Of a stretch of DNA of 64,000 bases, positions 17,288-26,636 are shown piece by piece. The position numbers were made by a program, and so were the translations under genes. The stretch spans positions 1 to 64,000 of the forward strand of contig DATKPY010000016.1 of NCBI GenBank assembly GCA_035523875.1. Reading direction: 5' to 3'. Below the pieces are notes generated by a model. That model was given only the letters and a program-made list of their open reading frames with translations, did no database searches and was not told the origin of the DNA. The DNA is from JASHUC01 sp035523875 (GTDB lineage: Bacteria; Pseudomonadota; Gammaproteobacteria; Steroidobacterales; Steroidobacteraceae). The first letter of the stretch is position 1. Each line of letters begins with the position of its first letter.

Positions 17288-17446
17288 ACGAGATTCCTTG
17301 CGACTGGACGACCCGCTCCCCTGGACAACCCGCTCCCCCCTCGCGGGCGTCGTCAGCGTGCGGTGGGCGCGGGCGGAGTCCGCGCTTGCTGCGCATGATC
17401 GCATGAGTCGCTCGCTCGCGGCACCGGAGATCGCGGCAGATTACAC

Positions 17447-18280
17447 ATGAGAAGTGTTGCACTGCCCTCGGGCGAGCCTGTACCGGCGCTTGGCATCGGC
17501 ACCTGGCGCATGGGCGAGCGCCGGGCCACGCGCGCCGAGGAAATCGCGACGCTTCGGCTTGCGATCGACCACGGTGCGCGTCTGATCGACACCGCGGAGA
17601 TGTACGGCGACGGCGCGACCGAGAAGCTCGTGGGCGAGGCGATCGCGGGCCGGCGTGACCGGGTGTTTCTCGTGAGCAAGGTGTATCCGCACAACGCCTC
17701 GCATCACGGTGCGGTGGCGGCGTGCGAGCGCAGCCTCGAGCGGCTGCGCACCGACCGGCTGGATCTCTACCTGCTGCACTGGCGAGGGTCCTTCCCACTC
17801 GCCGAGACGCTCGAGGCGTTCTCGAGCCTGCAGGCGCAGGGCAAGATCCGTCATTACGGTGTCAGCAACATCGACCTCGATGGGATGCGCGAGCTCGCCG
17901 GGCTCCCCGGGGGAGCGTCGATCGCAGCGAACCAGGTGCTCTACAACCTCACGCGCCGCGGAATCGAGTACGACCTCCTGCCCTGGATGCGCGAGCGTCA
18001 CATTCCTGTCATGGCCTACTCACCGCTCGATGAGGGACGGCTGCTCGAGCAGCGCGCGCTCCGCGCGTATGCGAAAGACATCGGCAGGACGCCCGCGCAG
18101 GTTGCGCTCGGCTGGCTGCTCTCGCAGGAAGGCGTGGTCGTCATTCCGAAGACGGGCAGCCGCACGCGCCTGCAGGAGAATCTGGCGACGCTCGACCGTC
18201 CGCTCGCACGGGAGGAGCTGGCGGAGCTCGACCGGCTCTTTCCCCCGCCCAGCTCCGCGCGCGCACTCGAGATGCTCTGA
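17447..18280 (+). CDS. Aldo/keto reductase
   Basis: 277-residue (beta/alpha)8 NADPH oxidoreductase of the bacterial YeaE/2,5-diketogluconate-reductase-like branch. The N-terminus shows ALGIGTWRMG, then LIDTAEMYGDG with catalytic Asp and Tyr, FLVSKVYP with catalytic Lys and LYLLHWRG with catalytic His. The C-terminal cofactor region includes VVIPKTGSRTRLQENLA. It reduces aldehydes or ketones in the cytoplasm; the substrate is unknown. It is divergent from the small gene at 17287 and convergent with hrpB. The ribosome site is poor: only a GGAGA about 20 nt upstream. Confidence 0.88.
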   Translation: MRSVALPSGEPVPALGIGTWRMGERRATRAEEIATLRLAIDHGARLIDTAEMYGDGATEKLVGEAIAGRRDRVFLVSKVYPHNASHHGAVAACERSLERLRTDRLDLYLLHWRGSFPLAETLEAFSSLQAQGKIRHYGVSNIDLDGMRELAGLPGGASIAANQVLYNLTRRGIEYDLLPWMRERHIPVMAYSPLDEGRLLEQRALRAYAKDIGRTPAQVALGWLLSQEGVVVIPKTGSRTRLQENLATLDRPLAREELAELDRLFPPPSSARALEML

Positions 18281-18288
18281 GCGCGAGC

Positions 18289-18314
18289 GCGCCCGGCGCG
18301 CGCTCGCCGGGCGC
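18289..18314. terminator. Strong hairpin between convergent genes
   Basis: A perfect 10-bp stem, GCGCCCGGCG with CGCCGGGCGC, encloses a 6-nt loop. It begins 8 nt after the aldo/keto reductase stop and lies 14 nt from the hrpB stop on the other strand. No T-run follows, so it is a terminator-like bidirectional hairpin. Confidence 0.5.
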
Positions 18315-18328
18315 CCGCGGCCGCCACC

Positions 18329-20902
18329 TCAGCTGCGCGGGCGCACCCGGCGGGTGGGCTGCGCGACGAGCGGGTCCTCGGGCCAGTAGTGCCGCGGGTA
18401 ACGGCCGCGCAGGTCCTTGCGCACCTGGGCGTAAGCGCCGCGCCAGAAGCTCTCCAGATCGCGCGTGATCTGCACCGGGCGGTGCGCCGGCGACAGCAAT
18501 TGGAAGGTGATCGCAACCGCGCCCCCGACCAGCCGCGGCGTCGCGCGCAGACCGAACACTTCCTGCAGGCGCACCGCAACCAGCGGAGCATTCTCATCGA
18601 GGTAATCGATGCGCACGCGCGAGCCGCTCGGGACCGCGAGATGCGTCGGGGCGAGCTCATCGAGCTCGCGCTGTGCGCGCCAGTCGAGCCGCGCGCGCAG
18701 CGCCTGCTCGAGCGGCAGGCGCGCCAGGTGCTCGCGCCGCGTCATGCCCTCGAGCCACGGCGCGAGCCACTCCTCGAGCCGTTCCGTGAGCGTCGCATCG
18801 TCGAGCTGCGGCCATGGACCGGGCCGCGGGCTGCGCTCGCGTACCAGCGCGACGCGTGCCTGCAGCTCGCGCGCCTCCCGTGTCCAGGGCAGAGCCGCAA
18901 GCCCCATGCGGCGCACCCCCTCGAGCATGGCCGCACGCGCGGCATCGGGAGCGAGCTCCTCGAGGGGACGCTCCTCGAGCACCAGCGCATCGAGCGAGGT
19001 CGTGCGCCGCGCGATCACCGCGTGCTCGCGCTCGCTCCACTCCACCCGCTCGGCAGTCTCGAGCCGCTCGGCGAAGTGCCGCTCGAGACTCGCCCGGTCG
19101 AGAGGTGCCGCGAGCAGGATGCGCGCATCGCGCCCGCGATCCTCCAGATCGACCGCGACGATGAGCTCGTGGCGCGCGAGGCTCTGCGCCTCGGCGAACG
19201 AGGCTCCGCGGCCGTTCGCGAGCAGATAGCGTCCCTCGGCGCCCGGTCGCCGCCGTGCGATGCGATCCGGATAGGCGAACGCGAGCAGGATCCCGACGTG
19301 CTCGAGATCTTGGGGAGCGAGCGGTCGCGATGGCGCATCGCTCGCGCCGATCTCGCGCGCGAGGACTCGCGCCGTCGCGCGTGCGCGCCGCAAGCTCCCG
19401 GCGTCCGCCTCCCCATGGGCGTGCTCGCCGGCGAGCAGCTCCAGGCGGCTGCGCACATCGGCGTCGCCTGCGACGGGCCGGCGCAGCAGGTCGCGCTCGG
19501 AGAGCACCGCGGCGAGCTGCGCCGCGAGCGGACCGCGGCCGAGCGCGCGCGCCTCGAGCAGCATGTGCGCGAGGCGCGGGTGAACGCCGAGTCCCGCCAT
19601 CGCGCGACCGTGGGTCGTGATGCGACCGTCGCGATCGAGCGCACCGAGCCGCGCAAGCAGATCCTGCGCGCTTGCCAGCATCGCGGCGGGCGGCGCATCG
19701 ATCCAGCGCAGCTCCGCCGCGTGGCGCACGCCCCATGCGGCGAGCTCGAGCGCGAGGGGCGCGAGATCGGCCTCGAGAATCTCGGCGGGAGTCTGCGCGA
19801 GGAGCGCGCGGTGTGCCTCCTCGCTCCACAGCCGGTAGCAGACCCCCGGTGCCGTGCGACCGGCGCGGCCCTGGCGCTGCTCGGCGGAAGCGCGCGAGAT
19901 GCGCTGCGTGAGAAGACTGCCCATCCCGGTGACCGGGTCGAAGACCGCGCGGCGCACGAGCCCGCAATCGACGACCGTGCGAATGCCCTCCAGGGTGAGG
20001 CTGGTCTCGGCGATGTTGGTCGCGAGCACGACCCGGCGCGTGCCGCTCGGACTCGGAGCAAGCGCCGCATCCTGCTCACTCGCCGGAAGATCCCCGTACA
20101 GGGGCAGCACGCGCAGCGCAGTGTCGCGCTCCTCCGCGGTGAGGAGCGAGCGCACGCGGTGAATCTCGCGCGCGCCTGGGAGAAAGACGAGCACGTCACC
20201 CGATTGCTCGCGCAGCGCCCGGCGCACGGTCTTGGCGACGAGCGACTCGGGCGTTTCCCCGCGCGGGTGACTGCCGGTGGCCGCAGGAAGCTGCGGCGCC
20301 CCGCGGCCGGCGAATCGAGTATCGATGGGGAAGGAGCGCCCCGAGACGACGATCGGCGCAGCAAAGCCCAACCGCTCGGCGAGCGTTGCGGAGTCGAGTG
20401 TCGCGGACATCACGAGGAGCCTGAGCTGCGGGGCGAGCGTCGCCTGCGCATCGAGCGCGAGCGCCAGGCCGAGATCGGCGTGCACGCTGCGCTCGTGAAA
20501 CTCGTCGAACGCCACGAGCGCCGTGCCCTCGAGCGCGGCGTCGCTCTGCAGCATGCGGGTGAGGACGCCCTCGGTGACGACCTCGATGCGCGTTGCTGCG
20601 GAGACGCGCGTGTCGAGTCGCATCCGGAGTCCGACCGTCTCACCGATGCGTTCTCCGAGCGTCGCGGCCATTCGCGCGGCCACCGCGCGCGCAGCGAGCC
20701 GGCGTGGCTCGAGCATCACGAGCCGCCCGTGCCGCGCCCACGGCTCATCGAGCAGCGCGAGCGGCACGACGGTGCTCTTGCCGGCGCCCGGCGGGGCCTC
20801 GAGCACCACGTTGCGGCCGCCCGCGAGCGCCGCGCGCAGCGACGGCAGTGCGGCATCGATGGGCAGCCCCGAGCCACCTTCGCGCCAGTTGAGCCGCGCC
20901 AC
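18329..20902 (-). CDS. hrpB: ATP-dependent helicase HrpB (DEAH/RHA family)
   Basis: 857 residues, within the usual HrpB length. Superfamily 2 motifs appear in order: Walker A PPGAGKST near residue 38, motif Ia LEPRRLAARAVA, Walker B/II DEFHER (a DEAH variant), motif III MSATLDS, and motif VI QRQGRAGRTAPG. The helicase-associated (HA2-like) region and the HrpB-specific C-terminus follow (HLAVPSGSRVRIDY, then YPRHYWPEDP near the end). It is a cytoplasmic nucleic-acid helicase; its exact role is poorly defined even in E. coli. It is last in a leftward run, 6 nt after the MscS gene. Confidence 0.93.
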   Translation of the reverse strand: MARLNWREGGSGLPIDAALPSLRAALAGGRNVVLEAPPGAGKSTVVPLALLDEPWARHGRLVMLEPRRLAARAVAARMAATLGERIGETVGLRMRLDTRVSAATRIEVVTEGVLTRMLQSDAALEGTALVAFDEFHERSVHADLGLALALDAQATLAPQLRLLVMSATLDSATLAERLGFAAPIVVSGRSFPIDTRFAGRGAPQLPAATGSHPRGETPESLVAKTVRRALREQSGDVLVFLPGAREIHRVRSLLTAEERDTALRVLPLYGDLPASEQDAALAPSPSGTRRVVLATNIAETSLTLEGIRTVVDCGLVRRAVFDPVTGMGSLLTQRISRASAEQRQGRAGRTAPGVCYRLWSEEAHRALLAQTPAEILEADLAPLALELAAWGVRHAAELRWIDAPPAAMLASAQDLLARLGALDRDGRITTHGRAMAGLGVHPRLAHMLLEARALGRGPLAAQLAAVLSERDLLRRPVAGDADVRSRLELLAGEHAHGEADAGSLRRARATARVLAREIGASDAPSRPLAPQDLEHVGILLAFAYPDRIARRRPGAEGRYLLANGRGASFAEAQSLARHELIVAVDLEDRGRDARILLAAPLDRASLERHFAERLETAERVEWSEREHAVIARRTTSLDALVLEERPLEELAPDAARAAMLEGVRRMGLAALPWTREARELQARVALVRERSPRPGPWPQLDDATLTERLEEWLAPWLEGMTRREHLARLPLEQALRARLDWRAQRELDELAPTHLAVPSGSRVRIDYLDENAPLVAVRLQEVFGLRATPRLVGGAVAITFQLLSPAHRPVQITRDLESFWRGAYAQVRKDLRGRYPRHYWPEDPLVAQPTRRVRPRS

Positions 20903-20908
20903 GGCGCC

Positions 20909-21751
20909 TCAGCCGCTCGAAAGCGCCGGACCGCTCTTGCCCTCCGGCGTCCCGATGCCGTCCTGGGCGAGCGCCGCCGCGAGGCGCGCCGGGAGCTCCA
21001 CGGCGTAGCGCTCGCGCTGCGCGCCCGACCAGGGTCGCAGAAGCAGCGAGAGCTGCACCGCATGCGGCTCGGACTTCGTGACGAAGCAGCCCGACTCGTG
21101 CGCGTCGACGGCGTGCGCGATCTCGAGCGCGGCGCCGCGCGCGCGCACCAGATCGGCGCGGCCCACCCAGAAGTCGAGCGCGGGCGTGGCATCGCGCGCG
21201 AAGCCGTTGAGGTTCACGACGATCTGACTGATTGCGAGACTGTTGGGCACGATCACGCGGCGCCCGTCCTGTGTGACGAGGATCGTATAGCCGAGCGAGA
21301 GCATCTCGACGGTACCGATCTCCGCTCCGGTCGGCGTGCCGATCTGCAACAGATCTCCGAGCCGGAAGGGCCGGTAGATGAGGATCGAGATGCCCGCTAC
21401 CAGATTGCCGAGCGTGCCCTGCGCGGCAAGTCCGAGGACGATCGAGGCGACACCGGCGCCGGCCAGCATGGCGGTGCCGAGCGCGCGCAGCGCCGGGACC
21501 AGATGCGCGTAGAGCGCGAGCACGAACACCCAGATGATGAGCACGCCCAGCTGGCGGAGAAAATTCGCGGCGGTTCGATCGACGTGCTCGGCCGGCGCGT
21601 GGCTGACCGCAGTCCGTATCGCCACACCCCAAGCGCGCGAGATGAGCGCCGCGAACAGGCAGAAGAGGATGAAGTAGCCGAGCGCGCCGCCGAAGGTATC
21701 GGGCCGCAGCCAGCTGCCGAGATCCCCGTTCGCGGCAAAGAGCTTCGACAT
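20909..21751 (-). CDS. MscS-family small-conductance mechanosensitive channel
   Basis: 280 residues. Three N-terminal membrane segments are followed by the pore-lining TM3 region (LRALGTAMLAGAGVASIVLGLAAQGTLGNLVAG), rich in small residues as in MscS. The beta domain continues as RPFRLGDLLQIGTPTGAEIGTVEMLSLGYTIL and IVPNSLAISQIVVNL. It opens under membrane tension to release solutes in osmotic downshock. The start is ATG at 21749-21751 with GAGG 6 nt upstream; an in-frame GTG lies 5 codons earlier. It sits between hrpB and a DUF423 gene on the same strand. Confidence 0.88.
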   Translation of the reverse strand: MSKLFAANGDLGSWLRPDTFGGALGYFILFCLFAALISRAWGVAIRTAVSHAPAEHVDRTAANFLRQLGVLIIWVFVLALYAHLVPALRALGTAMLAGAGVASIVLGLAAQGTLGNLVAGISILIYRPFRLGDLLQIGTPTGAEIGTVEMLSLGYTILVTQDGRRVIVPNSLAISQIVVNLNGFARDATPALDFWVGRADLVRARGAALEIAHAVDAHESGCFVTKSEPHAVQLSLLLRPWSGAQRERYAVELPARLAAALAQDGIGTPEGKSGPALSSG

Positions 21752-21775
21752 TGCGACCTCGAGCACGGCCCGCCG

Positions 21776-22165
21776 CTATCCGGCGCGCAGCGCACCGAGC
21801 GCAAACACGAGCCAGCCGACGATGAGCGCGACGCCGCCGAGCGGTGTGACGAGGCCGATCGGCCGCGGTGCACCGAGGCTGAGCAGATAAAGACTTCCGC
21901 TGAAAAGCACGATGCCCGCGAGGATCAGGCCTGCGGACCAGCGGATGAGCGCCGAGTCGAGCGCGCGCGCAGTGAGCCCGATCGCGAGCAATCCAAGCGC
22001 GTGATAGAAGTGGTAGCGCACGGCGGTGTCGAACACGTCAAGCTGCTGCGCCGATATGCGCCCCGGCAGCGCGTGCGCGGCGAGCGCACCCAGCACCGTC
22101 GCCGCCGCGAGCGCGACGCCGCCCGTCGCGAGGATCGCGCGCGACGCGCGCCCGCCGACCGTCAT
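21776..22165 (-). CDS. DUF423 family inner-membrane protein (YgdD-like)
   Basis: 129 residues, four hydrophobic helices and the typical DUF423 pattern: ALAAHALPGRISAQQLDVFDTAVRYHFYHALGLL, then LILAGIVLFSGSLYLLSLG and a closing TPLGGVALIVGWLVFAL. The function of the family is not established. Its ATG overlaps the stop codon of the upstream stomatin gene by 4 nt (ATGA), which implies coupled translation. Confidence 0.87.
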   Translation of the reverse strand: MTVGGRASRAILATGGVALAAATVLGALAAHALPGRISAQQLDVFDTAVRYHFYHALGLLAIGLTARALDSALIRWSAGLILAGIVLFSGSLYLLSLGAPRPIGLVTPLGGVALIVGWLVFALGALRAG

Positions 22166-22962
22166 CGCGGGGCGGTGACGGGCACAGTGGCCGGCGCGGC
22201 AGCCGCAGCAGCCGCCGCCGGGTTGCGGTCGAGGAACGGCGTCAGCAGATCGATCGGCAGCGGGAAGGCGACGATGGTGCTCTTCTCACTCGCGATGTCG
22301 TAGAGAGTCTGCAGGTAACGCAGCTGCAGCGCGCGCGGATCGCGCGCGAGCATGAGCGCCGCTTCGACGAGCGTCTGCGAGGCCTGCTTCTCGCCTTCGG
22401 CGTTGATGATCTTCGCGCGACGCGCGCGCTCGGCCTCGGCCTGCCGCGCCATTGCGCGGATCATCGTCTCATCGAGATCAACGTCCTTGATCTCGACGTT
22501 CGCGACCTTGATGCCCCACGCGTCGGTGCTCTGATCGAGGATGCGTTGTATGTCGGCGCTCAGCTTCTCGCGCTGGGAGAGCATCTCGTCGGTCTCGTGC
22601 TGCCCGAGCACCGAGCGCAACGTCGTCTGCGCGAGCTGGCTCGTGGCCTCGAAGGGATTGGCGACCTGAATGATGGCGCGCTCCGGATCGACGATGCGGA
22701 AGTACACCACGGCGCTCACCTTCACCGAGACGTTGTCGCGCATGATCACATCCTGCTTCGGCACCTGGAACACGATGACGCGCAGGTCGACCTTGGTCAT
22801 TTGCTGCACGACTGGCCAGACGAAGATCACTCCCGGGCCCCTGATACCGCCGAAGCGGCCGAGGGTGAACATGACGCCGCGCTCGTACTCCTTCAGCACC
22901 CGCAGCGCCGTGAAGACGAAGGCGGCGATGACTACGACGACGACGATGATGAAGGTTGGCAT
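22162..22962 (-). CDS. Stomatin/slipin-type SPFH domain protein
   Basis: 266 residues. One N-terminal membrane segment (TFIIVVVVVIAAFVFTAL) precedes the SPFH/Band 7 domain: EYERGVMFTLGRFGGIRGPGV, KVDLRVIVFQVPKQDVIMRDN, then the charged helical part EAERARRAKIINAEGEKQAS. The C-terminus is Ala-rich. The ATG at 22960-22962 follows GGAGGA with a 7-nt spacer. It forms oligomers on the inner-membrane surface in lipid-ordered zones. Its neighbour upstream is NfeD, the usual partner (membrane protease plus stomatin), so a shared membrane quality role is likely. Confidence 0.92.
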   Translation of the reverse strand: MPTFIIVVVVVIAAFVFTALRVLKEYERGVMFTLGRFGGIRGPGVIFVWPVVQQMTKVDLRVIVFQVPKQDVIMRDNVSVKVSAVVYFRIVDPERAIIQVANPFEATSQLAQTTLRSVLGQHETDEMLSQREKLSADIQRILDQSTDAWGIKVANVEIKDVDLDETMIRAMARQAEAERARRAKIINAEGEKQASQTLVEAALMLARDPRALQLRYLQTLYDIASEKSTIVAFPLPIDLLTPFLDRNPAAAAAAAAPATVPVTAPR

Positions 22963-23026
22963 CGAATCCTCCAGCGATTGGCCGGGTGGCGCGCCGGGCC
23001 TGCGCCCGCGGGCGGCACCGCGAGCA

Positions 23027-24430
23027 TCATACCGGCTCGACCCACAGCATGAGTCCTTCCACACGCACGATGCGCACCGGCTGGCCGGAGCGAACCGGCG
23101 CGCTCGCGTGCGCGTTCCACAGCTCGCCCCCGAGGCGGACCCGGCCGTGCTCGATGAAGTCCTCGAAGGCCTCCGCGGTCGCACCGACCATCGCCTCGCG
23201 GCCGGTGCGGACCGGGCGGCGGAGCGAGCGGGTGGCGAGATAGACGAGCCCGGCCAGGATCAACCCGCCCGCGGTCGCCACCCCGGCGATCAGCGGCCAG
23301 GCGATGCCGAGACCCGCAGCGTCGGTATCGAACAGAATGATCGAGCCGACGACGAAGGCGATGAGGCCCCCGACGCCGAGCGATCCGTAGGTCGGAAAGA
23401 AGAACTCGCCCACGATCATCCCGACGCCGACGGCGATCAGCGCGAGGCCGGCAAAGTTCACCGAGAGGATCTGGAACGCGAAGAGCGCGATGAGCAGCGA
23501 GATCGCCCCGGCGACGCCCGGCAGCACCGCCCCCGGGTTGTAGCCCTCGAGGAGAAGACCGTAGATGCCGATCAAGAGCAGACCGTAGGCGACGGTCGGA
23601 TGCGTGATCACCGACAGGAGCCGCGTGCGCCAGTCGGGCAGCACCTCGACGCTCGTCATGTTGCGGGTATCGAGGACGACCGTTCGCTCGCCCACGCGCA
23701 CCGCGCGCCCATCGAGCTTCGCTAGGAGATCGGGCACGTTGCTCGCGATCAGATCGATGACGTGCTCCTGGAGCGCCGCGTCGACGGACAGGCTCGCCGC
23801 GCCGCGCACCGCCTGCTCGGCCCAGTCGGCGTTGCGGCCGCGCAGCTCCGCGAGGCCGCGGATGTACGCAACCGCATCGTTGACTTGCTTGCGCTCCTCG
23901 GTCGTGAGCATCGCCGGGGCACCTGCCGCGCTGCCCGAGCGGCTCGAGCTCGCGCCGCTGCCGCTCACGGGCTGCGGCGTCGACTGGCCGCCGATCTCGA
24001 TCGGCGTCGCCGCGCCGAGGTTCGTGGCCGGCGCCATGGCGGCGATCTCGCATGCATAGAGGATGTACGTGCCGGCGCTCGCGGCGCGCGCGCCCGACGG
24101 GGCCACGTAGGCGACGACCGGTATGCGCGAGGCGAGGATCGCGCGGATGATGTCGCGCATCGCGGTGTCGAGGCCGCCGGGCGTGTCGATCTCCAGGATG
24201 ACCAGCCGGTCGCCTTGGGCCTGCGCTGCCGCGAGCCCACGATCGACGTAGCTGCTCGTCGCCGGTCCGATCGCACCGGTGATGTGCAGGATGGCAGCCA
24301 CGCCAGGCGCGCCCGAGGGGCCGGCCGCATCCGCTCCACGCGCCGTGTCGGGTGCACCGATTGCCGCACCGACCGCGATCGCGGCAGCGACGCCGACCAC
24401 CGCAACCCACGTGATCCACCGGCTGCGCAC
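23027..24430 (-). CDS. NfeD-family membrane-bound ClpP-class serine protease
   Basis: 467 residues in the long NfeD layout. Signal/anchor (WITWVAVVGVAAAIAVGAA); ClpP-like protease domain with LEIDTPGGLDTAMRDI and the nucleophile Ser in GARAASAGTYILYA; then four to five membrane helices (VAYGLLLIGIYGLLLEGYNPG, LPGVAGAISLLIALFAF); and a C-terminal soluble NfeD OB-fold (AFEDFIEHGRVRLGGELW). In known pairs the protease cleaves the C-terminus of its partner stomatin; here the stomatin gene follows 64 nt downstream, which fits. The long Ser/Gly-rich insert around residues 155-170 looks variable. Confidence 0.92.
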   Translation of the reverse strand: MRSRWITWVAVVGVAAAIAVGAAIGAPDTARGADAAGPSGAPGVAAILHITGAIGPATSSYVDRGLAAAQAQGDRLVILEIDTPGGLDTAMRDIIRAILASRIPVVAYVAPSGARAASAGTYILYACEIAAMAPATNLGAATPIEIGGQSTPQPVSGSGASSSRSGSAAGAPAMLTTEERKQVNDAVAYIRGLAELRGRNADWAEQAVRGAASLSVDAALQEHVIDLIASNVPDLLAKLDGRAVRVGERTVVLDTRNMTSVEVLPDWRTRLLSVITHPTVAYGLLLIGIYGLLLEGYNPGAVLPGVAGAISLLIALFAFQILSVNFAGLALIAVGVGMIVGEFFFPTYGSLGVGGLIAFVVGSIILFDTDAAGLGIAWPLIAGVATAGGLILAGLVYLATRSLRRPVRTGREAMVGATAEAFEDFIEHGRVRLGGELWNAHASAPVRSGQPVRIVRVEGLMLWVEPV

Positions 24431-24476
24431 GACTTACCCCCTCTGAGCCTCGCGCCATGATAGCGCCGTGAGGCCC

Positions 24477-26615
24477 TCACGAGGGGCGCCGGCGGGGCGC
24501 GCGCGGAAGCCCGGTGTGCTGGGTGCGAAACGCGTGCGCCGCGGGAGCTCTGCGGCCTTCGGACGCTTCTCCGGTGCCCGCGGGCTGCCACGGGGGTATG
24601 AGCTGCGATTTGCCGCTCCCGATCAGATCGGCGCGCCCCATGCGGCGCAGCGCCTCGCGCAGCAGCGGCCAGTTATTCGGGTCGTGGTAACGGAGGAAGG
24701 CCTTGTGGAGGCGCCGGATCTTGAGCCCCTTTGGCACCTGCACCGCTTCGCTCGACGGCGTGACCCGTCTCAAGGGATTCCGCCCGGTGTGATACATCGC
24801 GGTGGCCGTCGCCATCGGGGAGGGCAGGAACGCCTGCACCTGGTCGGCGCGGTAGCCGTTTTTCTTGAGCCACAGCGCGAGCTCCAGCATATCCTGGTCG
24901 GTCGTCCCCGGATGCGCCGCGATGAAGTACGGTATCAGGTACTGCTCCTTCCCCGCCTCCTTCGAGTAGCGGTCGAAGAGCTCCTTGAAGCGGTAGTAGG
25001 TGCCGACGCCCGGCTTCATCATCATCGAGAGCGGCCCGGACGCGATGGCCTCGGGCGCGATCTTCAGATACCCGCCGACGTGATGCTGCGCGAGCTCCTT
25101 CACGTATTCGGGCGATTCGGCGGCGAGGTCGTAGCGCACGCCGGAGGCGATCAGCACCTTTTTAACGCCGGGCACCGCGCGTGCACGCCGGTAGAGCTGG
25201 ACGAGCGGCGCGTGATCCGTGTCGAGATTCGGGCAGATGCCCGGATAGACGCACGAGGGGCGCCGGCACGCGCTCTCGATCTCGCGGCTCTTGCACGCCA
25301 GGCGGTACATGTTGGCGGTCGGCCCGCCGAGATCGGAGATCACGCCGGTGAACCCCGGAACGTTGTCGCGAATCTCCGCGACCTCGCGCAGCACCGATTC
25401 CTCGGAGCGGCTCTGGATGATCCGTCCCTCGTGCTCCGTGATCGAGCAGAACGTACAGCCGCCGAAGCAGCCGCGCTGAATCGCGATCGAGAAGCGGATC
25501 ATCTTGTACGCGGGCACCGGCTGATCGGCATAGGCTGGATGCGGCCGGCGCCGATAGGGCCGCTCGTAGACCCAGTCCATCTCCTGCGTGCTCAACGGGA
25601 CGGGCGGCGGATTGAGCCATACGTCCGCATCGCCGTGCCGCTGTACGAGCGCGCGCGCATTTCCGGGGTTCGACTCGAGATGCAGAATCCGCGAAGCGTG
25701 CGCGTACAGCACCGGATCGATGCGCACCTGCTCGAAGGAGGGCAGCCGCACGACGCTGCGCGCGCGGTCCGCATTCTTCACGCGCCTCACGAACCGCACC
25801 ACGCGCTCGGCGGCCGCGGATGGGGCGCACGCGGCCGTCGTGGCCGCCGGCGCCGCGCTCTCCATCGCGTAGGGATCGACCGGCGGCGCGAGGGGCCCGG
25901 GGGCATCGAGGTGCGTCGAGTCGATCTCGATCCAACCAGGCGCGCCCTCCCGCCGCACGAAGGCGCTGCCGCGCAGGTCGGTGATCGACGCGATGGGCTC
26001 GCCCGCGGCGAGCCGGTGCGCGAGCTCGCAGACCTGCCGCTCGGCATTGCCGTAGATGAGCAGATCCGCCTTGGCATCGAGCAGCATGGTGCGACGGACC
26101 TTCTCCGACCAGTAATCGAAGTGCGCGATCCGTCTGAGCGAGGCCTCGATACCGCCGATCACGATCGGCACATCGCCGAACGCCTCGCGCGCGCGCTGCG
26201 CGTAGACAATGACGGCGCGGTCGGGTCGCATGCCACCGCGTCCGCCGGGCGTATACGCATCGTCGCTGCGGATGCGGCGCTCGGCGGTGTAGCGGTTCAC
26301 CATCGAGTCCATGTTCCCGGCGGTGATGCCGAAGAAGAGATTCGGCCGTCCGAGCGCCGCGAACGGCTCCGCGCCGTGCCAGTCCGGCTGAGCGATGATC
26401 CCGACGCGAAAGCCCTGCGCCTCGAGCACCCGCCCGATGATCGCCATGCCGAAGCTCGGGTGATCGACGTACGCATCGCCGCTCACGATGATCACATCGC
26501 AACTGTCCCAGCCGAGCGCATCCATCTCCGCACGCGACATCGGCAGGAACGGGGCCGTGCCGAAGCGCTCGGCCCAGTGCCTCCTGTATGACCTGATGTC
26601 GCGGGCGGCTTGCAT
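24477..26615 (-). CDS. ygiQ: YgiQ family radical SAM protein
   Basis: 712 residues, the length of YgiQ proteins. The N-terminal UPF0313 domain includes DVIIVSGDAYVDHPSFG and FFGITAGNMDSMVNRYT. The radical SAM cluster Cys are in CFGGCTFC at about residues 383, 387 and 390, followed by SRSEESVLREV and ASGVRYDLA. The C-terminus (RRLHKAFLRYHDPNNW) also matches the family. It carries a 4Fe-4S cluster and makes a 5'-deoxyadenosyl radical; the substrate is not known to me. It lies between the hydrolase at 26637 and NfeD on the same strand. Confidence 0.93.
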   Translation of the reverse strand: MQAARDIRSYRRHWAERFGTAPFLPMSRAEMDALGWDSCDVIIVSGDAYVDHPSFGMAIIGRVLEAQGFRVGIIAQPDWHGAEPFAALGRPNLFFGITAGNMDSMVNRYTAERRIRSDDAYTPGGRGGMRPDRAVIVYAQRAREAFGDVPIVIGGIEASLRRIAHFDYWSEKVRRTMLLDAKADLLIYGNAERQVCELAHRLAAGEPIASITDLRGSAFVRREGAPGWIEIDSTHLDAPGPLAPPVDPYAMESAAPAATTAACAPSAAAERVVRFVRRVKNADRARSVVRLPSFEQVRIDPVLYAHASRILHLESNPGNARALVQRHGDADVWLNPPPVPLSTQEMDWVYERPYRRRPHPAYADQPVPAYKMIRFSIAIQRGCFGGCTFCSITEHEGRIIQSRSEESVLREVAEIRDNVPGFTGVISDLGGPTANMYRLACKSREIESACRRPSCVYPGICPNLDTDHAPLVQLYRRARAVPGVKKVLIASGVRYDLAAESPEYVKELAQHHVGGYLKIAPEAIASGPLSMMMKPGVGTYYRFKELFDRYSKEAGKEQYLIPYFIAAHPGTTDQDMLELALWLKKNGYRADQVQAFLPSPMATATAMYHTGRNPLRRVTPSSEAVQVPKGLKIRRLHKAFLRYHDPNNWPLLREALRRMGRADLIGSGKSQLIPPWQPAGTGEASEGRRAPAAHAFRTQHTGLPRAPRRRPS

Positions 26616-26636
26616 TGCGGCGCTCCGAGGTGGCGC

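Noticed and set aside
18389..22303. Long rightward open frame (1304 codons) opposite hrpB, the MscS gene and DUF423
   Set aside because: It is Arg/Glu/His-rich noise, crosses three convincing genes, and has no domain.
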